Below, one piece after another: positions 32,897 to 42,078 of a stretch of 64,000 nucleotides of DNA. The stretch is taken from NCBI RefSeq assembly GCF_024435355.1, contig NZ_JAMJWG010000011.1, positions 186,001 through 250,000 on the forward strand, written 5' to 3'. How positions within the stretch are numbered: position 1 is the stretch's first letter; each line of letters begins with the position of its first letter. Both the position numbers and the translations under genes were made by a program. Under the pieces are notes generated by a model, which was not told where the DNA came from, did not search any database, and was given only the letters and a program-made list of their open reading frames with translations. This stretch comes from Streptomyces odontomachi. Its GTDB lineage: Bacteria > Actinomycetota > Actinomycetes > Streptomycetales > Streptomycetaceae.

Positions 32897-32950
32897 TCAG
32901 ATGCGGTCCGCACCCCGGGAGGACACAAGCGCGGTGATCATGCGGATCAT
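32897..32950 (-). CDS. Possible leader peptide or microprotein upstream of the GNAT gene
   Basis: Minus-strand ORF of 17 codons reading MIRMITALVSSRGADRI. The sequence GAGGAGGGA lies seven bases before the ATG, a near-perfect anti-Shine-Dalgarno match that is stronger than that of most genes here. It ends 42 bp before the GNAT start on the same strand. No family is recognised; it has no run of one amino acid that would indicate attenuation. The plain alternative is that the ribosome site belongs to nothing and the ORF is chance. Confidence 0.4.
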   Translation of the reverse strand: MIRMITALVSSRGADRI

Positions 32951-33146
32951 GGGCTCGTCCCTCCTCTCGCTCTCGGCGTTCCCCACCCGTCCGGTGGGGG
33001 TCCAGCGGTAACGTCTATCCGATCCAGAGCCCGTACGGCAAACCCTTTTTTCGCGCGACGAGCCCGTGGGGCGGCCGATTCTCGACGGCCGACTTTGCCC
33101 CGGTCGGTAATAGGTATAAGGCTTAGCGGGCCCTTACTTTCCTCCC

Positions 33147-34403
33147 GTGTCGTGGAGCCCTGTCATGTTGCGCCTGCTTCCTGAGACCGGACCGCAGCGC
33201 GTCCTCGCGGCCTCGAACCTCGTCTACACGGTGGGCAGCGGGCTCTATCTGACCGCCGGAGTCCTGTACTTCACGCAGGCCGTTCACCTCCCGGCCGACC
33301 AGGTGGGACTCGGACTCGGCATCGCCGGTCTGGTCGCGCTGGCCGTGGGGGTCGCCGTCGGCCATCTCGCGGACCGGTACGGGGCACGCGGCGTCTACCG
33401 AGGCACCCTCGTGGTCCAGGCGCTGGCCACGGCCAGCTTCGTACTGGTGGACAGCTTCTGGCCATTCGTGGCCGCGGTCTGCGTGGCCGCCGGTGCGAAG
33501 GCGGCCGGAACGGCCGCCCGTTCCCCGCTCATCAGGCACTACGGAGGGGACCGTCCGCAGGAGTTCCGGGCCCACCTGCGGGCGGTGACCAACATCGGCA
33601 TCTCCCTCGGTGCCGTGCTGGCAGGGTGGGTCGTCCAGGTGGGCACGCTCACCGCCTACCAGATCATGGCGATCGGCAACGCGATCACCTTCCTGGCCTG
33701 CCCCGTGATCCTGGCGTTGCTGCCTCCGGTCGCGCCCCTGCCCGCCACCGGCGGCCCCCGCTGGATCGCCCTCCGAGACCGCCCCTACCTGCTGCTCACC
33801 GCCATCGACGGCATCATGGCCATCCAGTTCAAGGTCCTCACCGTGGCCATCCCGCTCTGGCTCGTCGGTACCACCACCGCCCCGCACTGGCTCATCTCCG
33901 GCACCATGCTCGCCGACACCGTCATGGTCGTCGCCCTCCAGGTCCGGGCCAGCCGCAACGTCAACTCGCCCACCGCCGGGGGCCACGCCTACCGCCGGGC
34001 GGGTGTCGCCTTCCTCGTCTCCTGCTCGATCATCTCGCTGTCCGCCGGCGTACCGGCGTGGGCGGCCGCGACCCTGCTCCTCACCGGCGTGTTGATCCAC
34101 ACGGTCGGCGAACTGTGGTGCTCCGCCGCGGGCTTCGAGGTGTCCTTCGCCCTCGCACCGCGGCACGCCACCGGCCAGTACCTCGGCGTGTTCGGCCTGG
34201 GTGTGGGGCTGGCCGAGGCCTTCGGACCAGGTCTGCTCATCGCCCTCTGCATCACCTGGGGCCGCCCCGGGTGGTATGTCGTCGGCGCCCTGTTCGCCCT
34301 GACCGGCCTCACGGCGCCGCTCGCCGTCCGCTGGGCGCAGGCCCACCGAGGCGAGCGGCGGACGCCCCCGCTCGAACCCGCGGAGAAGGCGCCGGCGGCC
34401 TGA
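33147..34403 (+). CDS. MFS transporter
   Basis: 418-residue major facilitator superfamily carrier with 12 predicted helices. LVYTVGSGLYLTAGVLYFTQ is helix 1, AVGHLADRYGARGVYRGTLV is the diagnostic loop 2-3 motif A (G-x-L-x-D-R-x-G-R), and LRAVTNIGISLGAVLAG is typical helix 5 (motif C-like). No substrate can be assigned; actinobacterial relatives are usually drug or metabolite exporters. GTG 33147 and ATG 33165 are both possible; the upstream region has an AT-rich TAATAGGTATAAGG suitable as a -10. It converges with cutC about 60 bp away. Confidence 0.92.
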   Translation: MSWSPVMLRLLPETGPQRVLAASNLVYTVGSGLYLTAGVLYFTQAVHLPADQVGLGLGIAGLVALAVGVAVGHLADRYGARGVYRGTLVVQALATASFVLVDSFWPFVAAVCVAAGAKAAGTAARSPLIRHYGGDRPQEFRAHLRAVTNIGISLGAVLAGWVVQVGTLTAYQIMAIGNAITFLACPVILALLPPVAPLPATGGPRWIALRDRPYLLLTAIDGIMAIQFKVLTVAIPLWLVGTTTAPHWLISGTMLADTVMVVALQVRASRNVNSPTAGGHAYRRAGVAFLVSCSIISLSAGVPAWAAATLLLTGVLIHTVGELWCSAAGFEVSFALAPRHATGQYLGVFGLGVGLAEAFGPGLLIALCITWGRPGWYVVGALFALTGLTAPLAVRWAQAHRGERRTPPLEPAEKAPAA

Positions 34404-34463
34404 TCGCCCGGGGTCCCTGCACGGCGGAACCGGCCGGTGGCCGGGGCGCCGGCCGGGCGTTCG

Positions 34464-35234
34464 CTACGCGCTGCGCCGGCAGCTCGCCGCCGCTATCGCG
34501 CGCCGTGCCTCGGCCACCACATCGGCATCGGTGACGAAGTGGGTGTCCTGCTCGGCCGAGTCGCCCCGGGCGCCGAGTGGTACCCAGCCGCCGCCGCGCC
34601 GGGGCAGCGCCCTGGTCTTCGCGGAGAGGTGAACGGCTGCGGCGCCGGCGCGGACCAGGGCCGGGATGTCGGCGGGGCGCACCCCGCCGCCCGCCATCAC
34701 CTGCACCCCGGACGCGGCGCCGGCCATGGCGGCGATCGTCTCCAGGCCCTCGGCGGCGGTGCGGGCGCCGCCCGAGGTGAGGACCCGGGTGAAGCCGAGC
34801 GAGGGCAGCAGCGCGGCGGTGGCCACCGGGTCGGCGGACTGGTCGACGGCGCGGTGCAGGGTGACGTCCACCGGGCGGTCCGCGGCACGGGCCGCCTCGG
34901 CGAGCCGGGCGAGCGCCCCGGTGTCCAGGGCACCCTCGGCGGTCAGCGCACCGATCACCACACCGCTGGCGCCGGAGGCGATGACGGAGCGCACTTCCGC
35001 GACCATCAACGCGATCTCCTCCGCGCCGTGGACGAAGTCGCCGGGCCGGCACCTGACCAGCACCTGCACCGGCAGCCCCGCCGCGGCGACCGCCTCCACC
35101 AGGGCCGCCGACGGGGTCAGGCCGCCCAGCTCTAGGGCGGTGCAGAGCTCGACCCGGTCGGCGCCGTGCTCCCGGGCGGTGCGGGCGCCGGCCGGTGAGG
35201 TGACGGCGATCTCCAGGGCGGGGCGTACGGTCAC
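34464..35234 (-). CDS. cutC: CutC family protein
   Basis: TIM-barrel protein of 256 residues. Family blocks: LEIAVTSPAGARTAREHGAD, VELCTALELGGLTPS, VLVRCRPGDF, VDVTLHRAVDQS and GGGVRPADIPAL. The family was named for copper homeostasis, but that role is weakly supported and the biochemical function is unsettled. Here it is the third gene of a minus-strand operon with a ROK repressor and an M81 peptidase; its start overlaps the M81 stop by four bases, so it is co-translated with it. That context argues for a part in degrading an imported compound rather than copper handling (inference). Confidence 0.93.
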   Translation of the reverse strand: MTVRPALEIAVTSPAGARTAREHGADRVELCTALELGGLTPSAALVEAVAAAGLPVQVLVRCRPGDFVHGAEEIALMVAEVRSVIASGASGVVIGALTAEGALDTGALARLAEAARAADRPVDVTLHRAVDQSADPVATAALLPSLGFTRVLTSGGARTAAEGLETIAAMAGAASGVQVMAGGGVRPADIPALVRAGAAAVHLSAKTRALPRRGGGWVPLGARGDSAEQDTHFVTDADVVAEARRAIAAASCRRSA

Positions 35235-36763
35235 TCGTCGTCCCCGGTCAGCGGCGCGTCGGAGGCGGGGACGAGACGGGCCGACAGGTCCGGCTCCGCC
35301 ATCTCCCGGTCGAAGGGGAACAGCGGGCGCCGGATCCGGCGGTGGCCCAGACGCACCAGGTCCTGGTCGACGCCGCCGGGGGTGAGCGCCATCTTCCAGC
35401 CGGCCGACATGGCGAAGAGCTCGGGCTCCAGGTAGCCGATCTTCACGATCACGATGTCGGCGCCGCGCGGGTCGAGGTCCAGGTCCGTGAAGTCGTGCTC
35501 GTGGTGGTAGGGCTTGCGCAGCCTGGTCAGGATCGCGTACACGCTGCCGACCCGGATGACGACCTCGGTCTCGGCGTCGCGGTCGCCGTGCCGGATGGCG
35601 TGCACCACACCGGTCAGGGTGAGCGGGCCCGCGTGCCGGTCGTCCACCTCGGCACCCGCGGTGACCGTGACGGTGGCGCCGACACCGGCGGAGACGGCGG
35701 TCTCGACGGAGGCCGGGCCCGGCACGGAGGCGTAGATGACGGTGGGGCCGTCGTCGTCCTGGAACTCCGCGCGTGCCAGCAGCCGGGTCAGGCCCCAGGT
35801 CACGTCGCCGGCGCCGCCGGCGGTCGGGTTGTCCCCGGTGTCGCTGATGAAGTACGGGCGCTCGGCGGAGGCCAGTGCCTCGTCGAGGATGCCGTCGAAG
35901 GTGCCGGTCGGGGCGACGAAGTCGAAGTCGTGGCGGGCCTTCCAGAAGCCCTGGGCCAGCCGCTCCGCACCGGCCGACACGGCGTCGCGGTCGGTGCCGG
36001 TGACCACCACGGCGGCCCGGTTGCGCGGCTCGTCGGCCCAGGCGTAGCCGACCCAGATCGCGGCGTCGATCACGCCGTCCGTGGCCTCGACCTCGTCCAC
36101 GGCCGCGTACACGCTCCTGGCCGGCTCGATCCGGGTCGAGGTCTGCTCGCCGGCCAGCAGCACCGGCACCGGCACCCAGGCCTTGACCGGTCGGGGCGCT
36201 CCGCAGGCTCGCACGTTCAGCAGGTCCACCAGGTTGCGGACGGCCCGCTCCTTGGTCTCCATGTGGTCCTCGTGCGGGGCCATCCGGTAGCAGGTGATCA
36301 GGTCGCTGCGGTGCACGAGCGCGCGCGAGACGTTGCCGTGCAGGTCCATCGAGGTGGAGACGAGCACGTCAGGGCCGACGGTGGCGCGGATGCGCTCCAG
36401 CAGCACCGCTTCGGCGTCGTCGACGCCCTCCACGGTCATGGCGCCGTGGATGTCGTACCAGAGGCCGTCCAACGCGGGCAGTGCGGCGAGCCGTTCGATC
36501 AGCTCGTCGGTCAGCTCGGCCCAGGCGGCGGCGGTGACGATGCCGCCGGGCAGCGACTTGCCGACCAGGGCGCCATGCCAGTCGGCCGCCTCGCGCAGCT
36601 CCGCACCGGGGGCCAGGAAGGGGTAACGGTCCAGCACCTCGGCGCCGCGCGACGGGTGGAAGGCGGACGCCTGGGTGCGGGCGGGGGAGAAGGTGGACGA
36701 CTCGATGCCGAGTCCGGCGATGGCGATGACCGGGCGGGCTGCGGCGGTGCGGGATTGCGGCAT
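35231..36763 (-). CDS. M81 family metallopeptidase (MlrC-like)
   Basis: 510-residue hydrolase. The founding member, MlrC, degrades linearised microcystin in sphingomonads. Blocks seen: GLGIESSTFSPARTQASAF at the N-terminus, IHGAMTVEGVDDAE and STSMDLHGNVSRALV (probable zinc-ligand Asp/His region), YRMAPHEDHMETKERAV with further His/Asp/Glu, then the C-terminal DTGDNPTAGGAGDVTWGLTR and IVIVKIGYLEPELF. Cytosolic, with no signal peptide. It lies between a ROK repressor (24 bp upstream) and cutC (4-bp overlap), opposite a dipeptide-type importer, suggesting it cleaves an imported peptide or amide. Confidence 0.92.
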   Translation of the reverse strand: MPQSRTAAARPVIAIAGLGIESSTFSPARTQASAFHPSRGAEVLDRYPFLAPGAELREAADWHGALVGKSLPGGIVTAAAWAELTDELIERLAALPALDGLWYDIHGAMTVEGVDDAEAVLLERIRATVGPDVLVSTSMDLHGNVSRALVHRSDLITCYRMAPHEDHMETKERAVRNLVDLLNVRACGAPRPVKAWVPVPVLLAGEQTSTRIEPARSVYAAVDEVEATDGVIDAAIWVGYAWADEPRNRAAVVVTGTDRDAVSAGAERLAQGFWKARHDFDFVAPTGTFDGILDEALASAERPYFISDTGDNPTAGGAGDVTWGLTRLLARAEFQDDDGPTVIYASVPGPASVETAVSAGVGATVTVTAGAEVDDRHAGPLTLTGVVHAIRHGDRDAETEVVIRVGSVYAILTRLRKPYHHEHDFTDLDLDPRGADIVIVKIGYLEPELFAMSAGWKMALTPGGVDQDLVRLGHRRIRRPLFPFDREMAEPDLSARLVPASDAPLTGDDE

Positions 36764-36786
36764 GGCTCCTCGTGAAGGGTGGGGCG

Positions 36787-38022
36787 TCAGGCGGGGTGGC
36801 GGGGCGCGGGGGGACCGATGGGGCCGGTGGCCAGGTCACCGCCGCCGACCTCGTGCAGGGCGCGGGCCAGGGCGCGCTGGAGGGCGAACTGTCCCGCGCC
36901 GACCAGGCCGGCGTCGGCGCCCAGGCTGGCCCGCTCGATGGTGAGGTGCTCGGTGACCAGCGGGTGGCAGCTCTCGTAGAGCTGGCTGCGCACGGCGGCG
37001 ACGAACGGCTCCAGGGTGGAGAGGATGCCGCCGAGGTAGACGGCGTCCGGGTTGAAGAAGTTGACGTTGGCGGCGAGCACCTGGCCGAGGTAGTCGCCGG
37101 CCCTGCGGACCGCGCGGGTCGCCTCCGGGTCGGCGTCGCGGGCCAGCCGGGCCACGTCACCGACGCTGCTGACGTCGGCCCCGCGCTCGCGCAGGATGCG
37201 GACCAGGGCGGCGCCGGACGCCACGGTTTCCAGGCAGCCGGTGTTGCCGCAGGAGCAGGGGATGTCGGCGCCGCCGTCGATCCGTATGTGGGTGATGTCG
37301 CCGGCCGCGCCGGTGGCGCCCCGGTACAGGCGGCCGTCGGCGATGACGCCGGCCCCGATCGCGGAGCCGATCTTCACCATGATCGTCTGCCGGTGCTCGG
37401 CGGGCCGCACGGTGTGCTCGCCGATCGCCATGCAGTTGGCGTCGTTGTCCACGGCGGCCGGGACGCCGAAGTGCTCCTCCAGCCAGGCGGTGACCGGGAA
37501 ACGGTTCCAGCCCGGCATCCGGGACGGCAGGACGACCGAGCCCGAAGCGACGTCCACCGGGCCCGGCAGGGAGAGCCCGACCCCGCGCAGCCGATCACGT
37601 CCGTGCTGCTCGGCCAGTGCCTGAAGGGTCTCGGCGAGCCGGGGCAGCGCCGCCTCGGGGCCGTCGGCGATCACGAAGGGCACGGTCGAGACATCGGTCA
37701 GACCGCCGCCGGGCAGCACCACACCGATCCGGGCGTGCCGGCCACCGAGGTCGGCGGCGACGGCGAACTCGTCGCTGCCGCCCAGCCGCAGCACCTTGCG
37801 GGGGCGCCCGCCGGTGGAGGAGTGGGTGCCCTCCTCGGCGATCAGCCCGCGCTCCACCAGCTGGGCCACGGTGAGGGAGATGGTGGAGGCGGCGGCGCCG
37901 AGCAGTTCGGCGAGTTCGGCGCGCGAGGACGCCTGGCCCGATGCGACGAGCTCCAGGACGCGCACGGCGAGGCCGGAGGCGCCCTTCGCGGGCCTGCGGT
38001 CCCCTGCACTTATTCCAGTCAT
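36787..38022 (-). CDS. ROK family transcriptional repressor
   Basis: 411 residues: an N-terminal winged HTH (RAELAELLGAAASTISLTVA, then QLVERGLIAEEG) followed by a ROK sugar-binding domain with VAADLGGRHARIGV, LPGPVDVASG, AVDNDANCMAIGEH and the zinc motif CSCGNTGCLET. This is the XylR/NagC type of repressor that releases DNA on binding a sugar or sugar phosphate. ATG 38022 is chosen because the HTH domain begins soon after; a longer frame to 38151 has no better site. It leads the M81-cutC operon and is divergent from an ABC importer whose last gene is a ROK sugar kinase, so it probably controls both. Confidence 0.92.
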   Translation of the reverse strand: MTGISAGDRRPAKGASGLAVRVLELVASGQASSRAELAELLGAAASTISLTVAQLVERGLIAEEGTHSSTGGRPRKVLRLGGSDEFAVAADLGGRHARIGVVLPGGGLTDVSTVPFVIADGPEAALPRLAETLQALAEQHGRDRLRGVGLSLPGPVDVASGSVVLPSRMPGWNRFPVTAWLEEHFGVPAAVDNDANCMAIGEHTVRPAEHRQTIMVKIGSAIGAGVIADGRLYRGATGAAGDITHIRIDGGADIPCSCGNTGCLETVASGAALVRILRERGADVSSVGDVARLARDADPEATRAVRRAGDYLGQVLAANVNFFNPDAVYLGGILSTLEPFVAAVRSQLYESCHPLVTEHLTIERASLGADAGLVGAGQFALQRALARALHEVGGGDLATGPIGPPAPRHPA

Positions 38023-38026
38023 GTAC

Positions 38027-38037
38027 GAAGTAACTTC
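38027..38037. promoter_or_regulatory. Candidate ROK operator
   Basis: GAAGTAACTTC, a palindrome with 5-bp arms around a central A, lies just upstream of the ROK repressor start. Related half-sites (GTAACTTAC near 38193-38202, GTAAGTAG near 38102) occur in the same AT-rich divergent spacer. Autoregulation by the repressor is inferred. Confidence 0.4.
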
Positions 38038-38345
38038 CGCAACGGTGTGTGTGGCGACGACAGTACGCCAGCACTTCGCGTAGGGGAACGGTTCGATGGG
38101 GTAAGTAGACCACTTCTGAATCAGGGCAAAACGCCCTAAATATCTTCGCAAATCCCCGGAGATGGCCGCGAGAAGACTTTTGCCAGATTTGCTGTAACTT
38201 ACTTTTTACTGATTCGTGTTTGTTTCTTCAGCGTGTCCGGCGTTAGCTGTCGTGAACCGCCAGCTGTCGTGAACGCAGTGCCGGTCCTGCCGTGCCCGCC
38301 CCGGTTCCCGGGACATCTACGGGTCCTTTCACTCTGAGGAGAGTC

Positions 38346-40163
38346 ATGTTCCTTGCTCACCGGGCGAACAGCCGCCGCTGGGCCCTCGTCGCGGGCGCCG
38401 CCGTCACCACGGGTGCACTGCTCACCGGCTGTTCCGGCGGCGGCACCGCGTCGTCGGGATCCGGCTCGTCGGACACCATCAACTACGCGCTGCCGGCCAA
38501 CTTCACGCCGAACTGGATCCTCCCGGTCGGCACCGCCGCGCATCTGAACACCAACAACGCCTCCATATCCCAGTCCCTCTGGGAACCGCTGATCGCCTAC
38601 GACGGCTCCGCCGGCAAGGTCGGCTGGAACAAGGACAACTCGCTGGCCACCGCCGCCGACTTCGCCAAGGACAGCAAGAGCGTCACGATCACGCTCGGGA
38701 AGCGGCACTGGAGCGACGGCAAGCAGATCACCTCCCGTGACGTGCAGTTCTGGTTCAACCTGATCAAGGCCAACAAGGCCGACTGGGCCAGCTACAGCCC
38801 GGGCAAGGCACCGGACAACTGGACCTCGCTGAAGATCGCCGACGACACGCACTTCACGATCACGTTCGACCGCTCCTACAACCAGGAGTGGATGCTCGCC
38901 AACGAGCTGAGCATGATCCGCGTGATGCCGCAGCACGCCTGGGACAAGACGTCCGACTCGGGCGCCGTGTCGGACCTCGACCGCTCCGCAGCGGGCGCCA
39001 AGAAGGTCTGGTCGTACCTGAACGACGCCGCGAAGAAGATCTCCGGCTACGCCACCGACCCGCTCTGGAAGACGGTCAGCGGCCCGTACACCCTCAAGTC
39101 CTTCGCCACCTCCGGCAAGGTCGAGCTGACCGCCAACGCCAAGTACGACGGTGGCGGCAAGGCGCACATCAAGAACGTGAACCTGCTGCCGTTCACCACC
39201 ACGGACGCCGAGGAGAACGCGCTGCGGGCCGGCACGGTCGACTACGGCTACATCAACGCCACCGACCTCGGCCAGAAGTCGTCCTTCGCCGCCAAGGGCT
39301 ACTCGGTCAAGCCGTGGTCCGGCTGGGCCGTCACCTACATGCCCTACAACTTCAACAACCCCTCCATGGGCGCCGTCTTCAAGCAGCTCTACGCCCGCCA
39401 GGCCATCCAGATGTCGGTGGACCAGGCCACCCTTGCCAAGGTCGTCTTCAACGGCACCGCCGTCCCCACCTACGGGCCGATCCCGCAGGGCCAGAGCTCG
39501 TCCTTCGTCTCGGCCGAGCAGAAGAAGAACCCGTACCCGTTCTCCACCGCCAAGGCGAAGAAGCTGCTGACCGACCACGGCTGGAGCGAGCAGGGCGGCA
39601 CCATGGTGTGCACGAGCCCGGGCGGCGGCGCGGGCCACTGCGGTGCCGGCGTGGACAAGGGCACCAAGTTCAAGATGCAGGTGCTCTCGCAGTCCGGCTC
39701 CACCGTGACCGACAACATGATGAGCGCCCTCCAGTCGTCGTTCGCCAAGACGGGCATCGCCTTCGGCATCAAGACGGCCCCGGTCAACTCGGTCCTCTCG
39801 CAGGCCGGCCAGTGCAAGGCCGACCAGCCGAGCTGCAAGTGGCAGCTGTCGTTCTTCGGCACCGCCGGCAGCTGGTACTTCCCGGCCTACCCCAGCGGTG
39901 ACGCCCTCTTCGCCACCGGTGGCGGCTCCAACTTCGGCAACTACTCCAACGCCGCCGTGGACGAGCTGGTCAACCAGACCACCACCTCCTCCTCCGACGA
40001 GGCGGTGCAGAAGTACAGCGCAGCCCTGGCCAAGGACCTCCCGGTCATCTGGCTGCCGGAGCCGGACTACCAGGTCTCCGTGGTCAAGAACGGCCTCGGC
40101 GGCTTCGCCCAGGACTCGCTGGCCAACTTCCACCCCGCCATGTGGGCGTGGACCGGCAAGTGA
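38346..40163 (+). CDS. ABC importer substrate-binding lipoprotein (DppA/OppA family)
   Basis: 605-residue extracytoplasmic solute-binding protein, family 5. The N-terminus has a signal segment and lipobox GALLTGC. Family-5 features follow: SQSLWEPLIAYDG, the KRHWSDGKQITSRDVQFWFN block (W-S-DG-x-x-x-T-A-x-DV), LTANAKYDGGGKAHIKNV and the late APVNSVLSQA region with paired cysteines (QCKADQPSCKW). Family-5 proteins bind peptides, but also nickel, opines and oligosaccharides. ATG 38346 follows CTGAGGAGAG. It is the first gene of a five-gene operon, divergent from the ROK repressor. Confidence 0.94.
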   Translation: MFLAHRANSRRWALVAGAAVTTGALLTGCSGGGTASSGSGSSDTINYALPANFTPNWILPVGTAAHLNTNNASISQSLWEPLIAYDGSAGKVGWNKDNSLATAADFAKDSKSVTITLGKRHWSDGKQITSRDVQFWFNLIKANKADWASYSPGKAPDNWTSLKIADDTHFTITFDRSYNQEWMLANELSMIRVMPQHAWDKTSDSGAVSDLDRSAAGAKKVWSYLNDAAKKISGYATDPLWKTVSGPYTLKSFATSGKVELTANAKYDGGGKAHIKNVNLLPFTTTDAEENALRAGTVDYGYINATDLGQKSSFAAKGYSVKPWSGWAVTYMPYNFNNPSMGAVFKQLYARQAIQMSVDQATLAKVVFNGTAVPTYGPIPQGQSSSFVSAEQKKNPYPFSTAKAKKLLTDHGWSEQGGTMVCTSPGGGAGHCGAGVDKGTKFKMQVLSQSGSTVTDNMMSALQSSFAKTGIAFGIKTAPVNSVLSQAGQCKADQPSCKWQLSFFGTAGSWYFPAYPSGDALFATGGGSNFGNYSNAAVDELVNQTTTSSSDEAVQKYSAALAKDLPVIWLPEPDYQVSVVKNGLGGFAQDSLANFHPAMWAWTGK

Positions 40164-40213
40164 GGCCGGCCGGTGACCACCTGGACCACTGAGCCGAAGC
40201 GACCGGGAAACCC

Positions 40214-41182
40214 ATGAAAACCCTGAGTACCTCTTCGTACCTGATCAGGCGGGTCCTCCAGGCCATCGCGGTGATCTTCATCGTGACGATCGTGGTCTTC
40301 GGTCTGCTGCACGCCCTGCCCGGGGGTCCCGCTCGCGGGATCCTCGGCCCGCAGGCCACGGCGCAGCAGATCGCGTCCTTCAACCACGAGCAGGGCCTCG
40401 ACAAGCCCCTCCCCGTGCAGTACCTCTACTACCTGAACCAGCTGCTGCACGGTGACCTCGGATCCTCGTACACCCTCAACGAGCCGGTGTCCCAGCTCAT
40501 CGGCGAGCGGCTGGCCAAGACCCTGGTCCTGACCGCGCTGTCGGCGCTCATCGGCCTGCTGCTGGCGATCCCGCTGGGCATGTGGCAGGCCGTCCGGCGC
40601 AACAAGCCGGTGGACTACCTCATCACCACGCTGAGCTTCATCGCCTACTCCACGCCCGTGTACTTCCTCGGTCTGATCCTGGTGCTGGTCTTCAGCCAGC
40701 TGCTGCCGTGGTTCCCGTCCCAGGCGCCGCAAGGGGAGACGCTCTCCCAGGTGTTCGCGCAGCCGCAGGCGCTGGTGCTGCCGGTCGTCGCCGGCGCCGC
40801 CTCCATGGTCGCGGTCTTCAGCCGCTACATGCGGGCGGCCACCCTGGAGAACCTCTCCGAGGACTACGTCAGGACGGCGCGGGCCGGCGGCTCCCGCTCG
40901 CGCGCCATCCTGTGGCGGCACGTGTTCCGCAACTCGCTGACGCCGGTGATCGCCATGCTCGGCTACTACGTGCCGGTGATGTTCGGCGGCGCCCTCGTGG
41001 TGGAGCAGCTGTTCAACTACCCCGGCATGGGGCTGCTCTTCTGGACCGCGGCACAGTCCTCCGACTACCCCGTGCTGCTGGGCTGTGTGCTGGTCATCGC
41101 GGTCGCCACGGTCGCGGGCACGCTGCTCGCCGACATCGTCCAGCGGATCGTCGACCCCCGAGTGAAGGCAGGTCGGGCATGA
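40214..41182 (+). CDS. ABC importer permease (DppB type)
   Basis: 322-residue integral membrane permease with six helices. The N-terminal YLIRRVLQAIAVIFIVTIVV and the EAA-like loop EDYVRTARAGGSRSRAILWR, then HVFRNSLTPVIAMLGYYVPV, are typical of DppB. It pairs with the following DppC-type permease; the ATGA overlap (41179-41182) couples them. The C-terminus ends with IVDPRVKAGRA, as in DppB relatives. Lies 50 bp after the binding-protein gene. Confidence 0.94.
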   Translation: MKTLSTSSYLIRRVLQAIAVIFIVTIVVFGLLHALPGGPARGILGPQATAQQIASFNHEQGLDKPLPVQYLYYLNQLLHGDLGSSYTLNEPVSQLIGERLAKTLVLTALSALIGLLLAIPLGMWQAVRRNKPVDYLITTLSFIAYSTPVYFLGLILVLVFSQLLPWFPSQAPQGETLSQVFAQPQALVLPVVAGAASMVAVFSRYMRAATLENLSEDYVRTARAGGSRSRAILWRHVFRNSLTPVIAMLGYYVPVMFGGALVVEQLFNYPGMGLLFWTAAQSSDYPVLLGCVLVIAVATVAGTLLADIVQRIVDPRVKAGRA

Positions 41183-42078
41183 GCGCCGTCCTCCAGCCGG
41201 GCCAGACGCCCGGCACGGCCACCGCCACCGGCGCGGCGTCCGGCTCCCGGCTCGCCGTCCGGCGCTTCCTGCGCAACCGGCTCGCCGTGGTCGGGCTCGG
41301 CGTCGTGGTCTTCTTCGTGCTGTTCTGCTTCGTCGGCCCGCTGGTGCACCCGACCGACCAGACCCACACGATGCTCCACCAGGTCAACCTCGCCCCCAGC
41401 GGTGCGCACTGGCTCGGCACCGACGCGGTCGGCCACGACGAGCTGGGCCGGCTGATGTACGGCGGCAAGGTGTCGCTGGTCGTCGGCCTCGCCGCGGGCG
41501 TCCTGGCCACCGTGATCGGCACCCTGTGGGGGGCCGCAGCCGGCTATGCGGGCGGCTGGATCGACGCGGTCATGATGCGGGTCGTGGACGCGGGGATCGC
41601 CATCCCCGCACTCTTCATCCTGCTGGTGGTCTCCGCCATCACCACCCCGGACCTGTCCGGTCTGATCGTCATCCTGGGCTTCGTCTCCTGGCTGGTGCCG
41701 TCCCGGCTGATCAGGGCCGAGACGCTCAGCCTGAAGAACCGCGACTACGTGCTGACCCTGCGGGCCATCGGCGGGACCCACGCCCGGGCGATCATCCGGC
41801 ACATCCTGCCGAACTCGGTCTCGACCATCATCGTCGCGGCGACCTTCCAGATCGCCGACGCCATCCTGCTCGTCGCCTACGTCTCCTACCTGGGCCTCGG
41901 CGTCCAGCCGCCGGCCACCGACTGGGGCGGCATGCTCTCCGCCGGTCTCACCGCCGCCTACTCCGGCTACTGGTGGCTCATCCTGCCGCCGGGCCTGGCC
42001 ATCATCCTGGTGGTGTGGGCGTTCAACGCCATCGGGGACGGACTCCGTGACGCATTCGACGTGAGGGGACGCGGATGA
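41179..42078 (+). CDS. ABC importer permease (DppC type)
   Basis: 299-residue permease. A short cytosolic N-terminus precedes RLAVRRFLRNRLAVVGLGVV (first helix), then the LGTDAVGHDELGRLMYGGKV signature of DppC/OppC proteins, and the EAA loop KNRDYVLTLRAIGGTHARAI followed by RHILPNSVSTIIVAATFQI. It ends in DGLRDAFDVRGRG, as expected. Start and stop overlap the neighbours by four bases. The frame that extends upstream to 40582 is a shadow of the previous gene. Confidence 0.94.
   Translation: MSAVLQPGQTPGTATATGAASGSRLAVRRFLRNRLAVVGLGVVVFFVLFCFVGPLVHPTDQTHTMLHQVNLAPSGAHWLGTDAVGHDELGRLMYGGKVSLVVGLAAGVLATVIGTLWGAAAGYAGGWIDAVMMRVVDAGIAIPALFILLVVSAITTPDLSGLIVILGFVSWLVPSRLIRAETLSLKNRDYVLTLRAIGGTHARAIIRHILPNSVSTIIVAATFQIADAILLVAYVSYLGLGVQPPATDWGGMLSAGLTAAYSGYWWLILPPGLAIILVVWAFNAIGDGLRDAFDVRGRG

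Noticed and set aside
38199..40133. 644-codon minus-strand frame opposite the solute-binding protein
   Set aside because: Repetitive Val/Gly/Asp composition and no family match, while the plus strand carries a clear family-5 lipoprotein.
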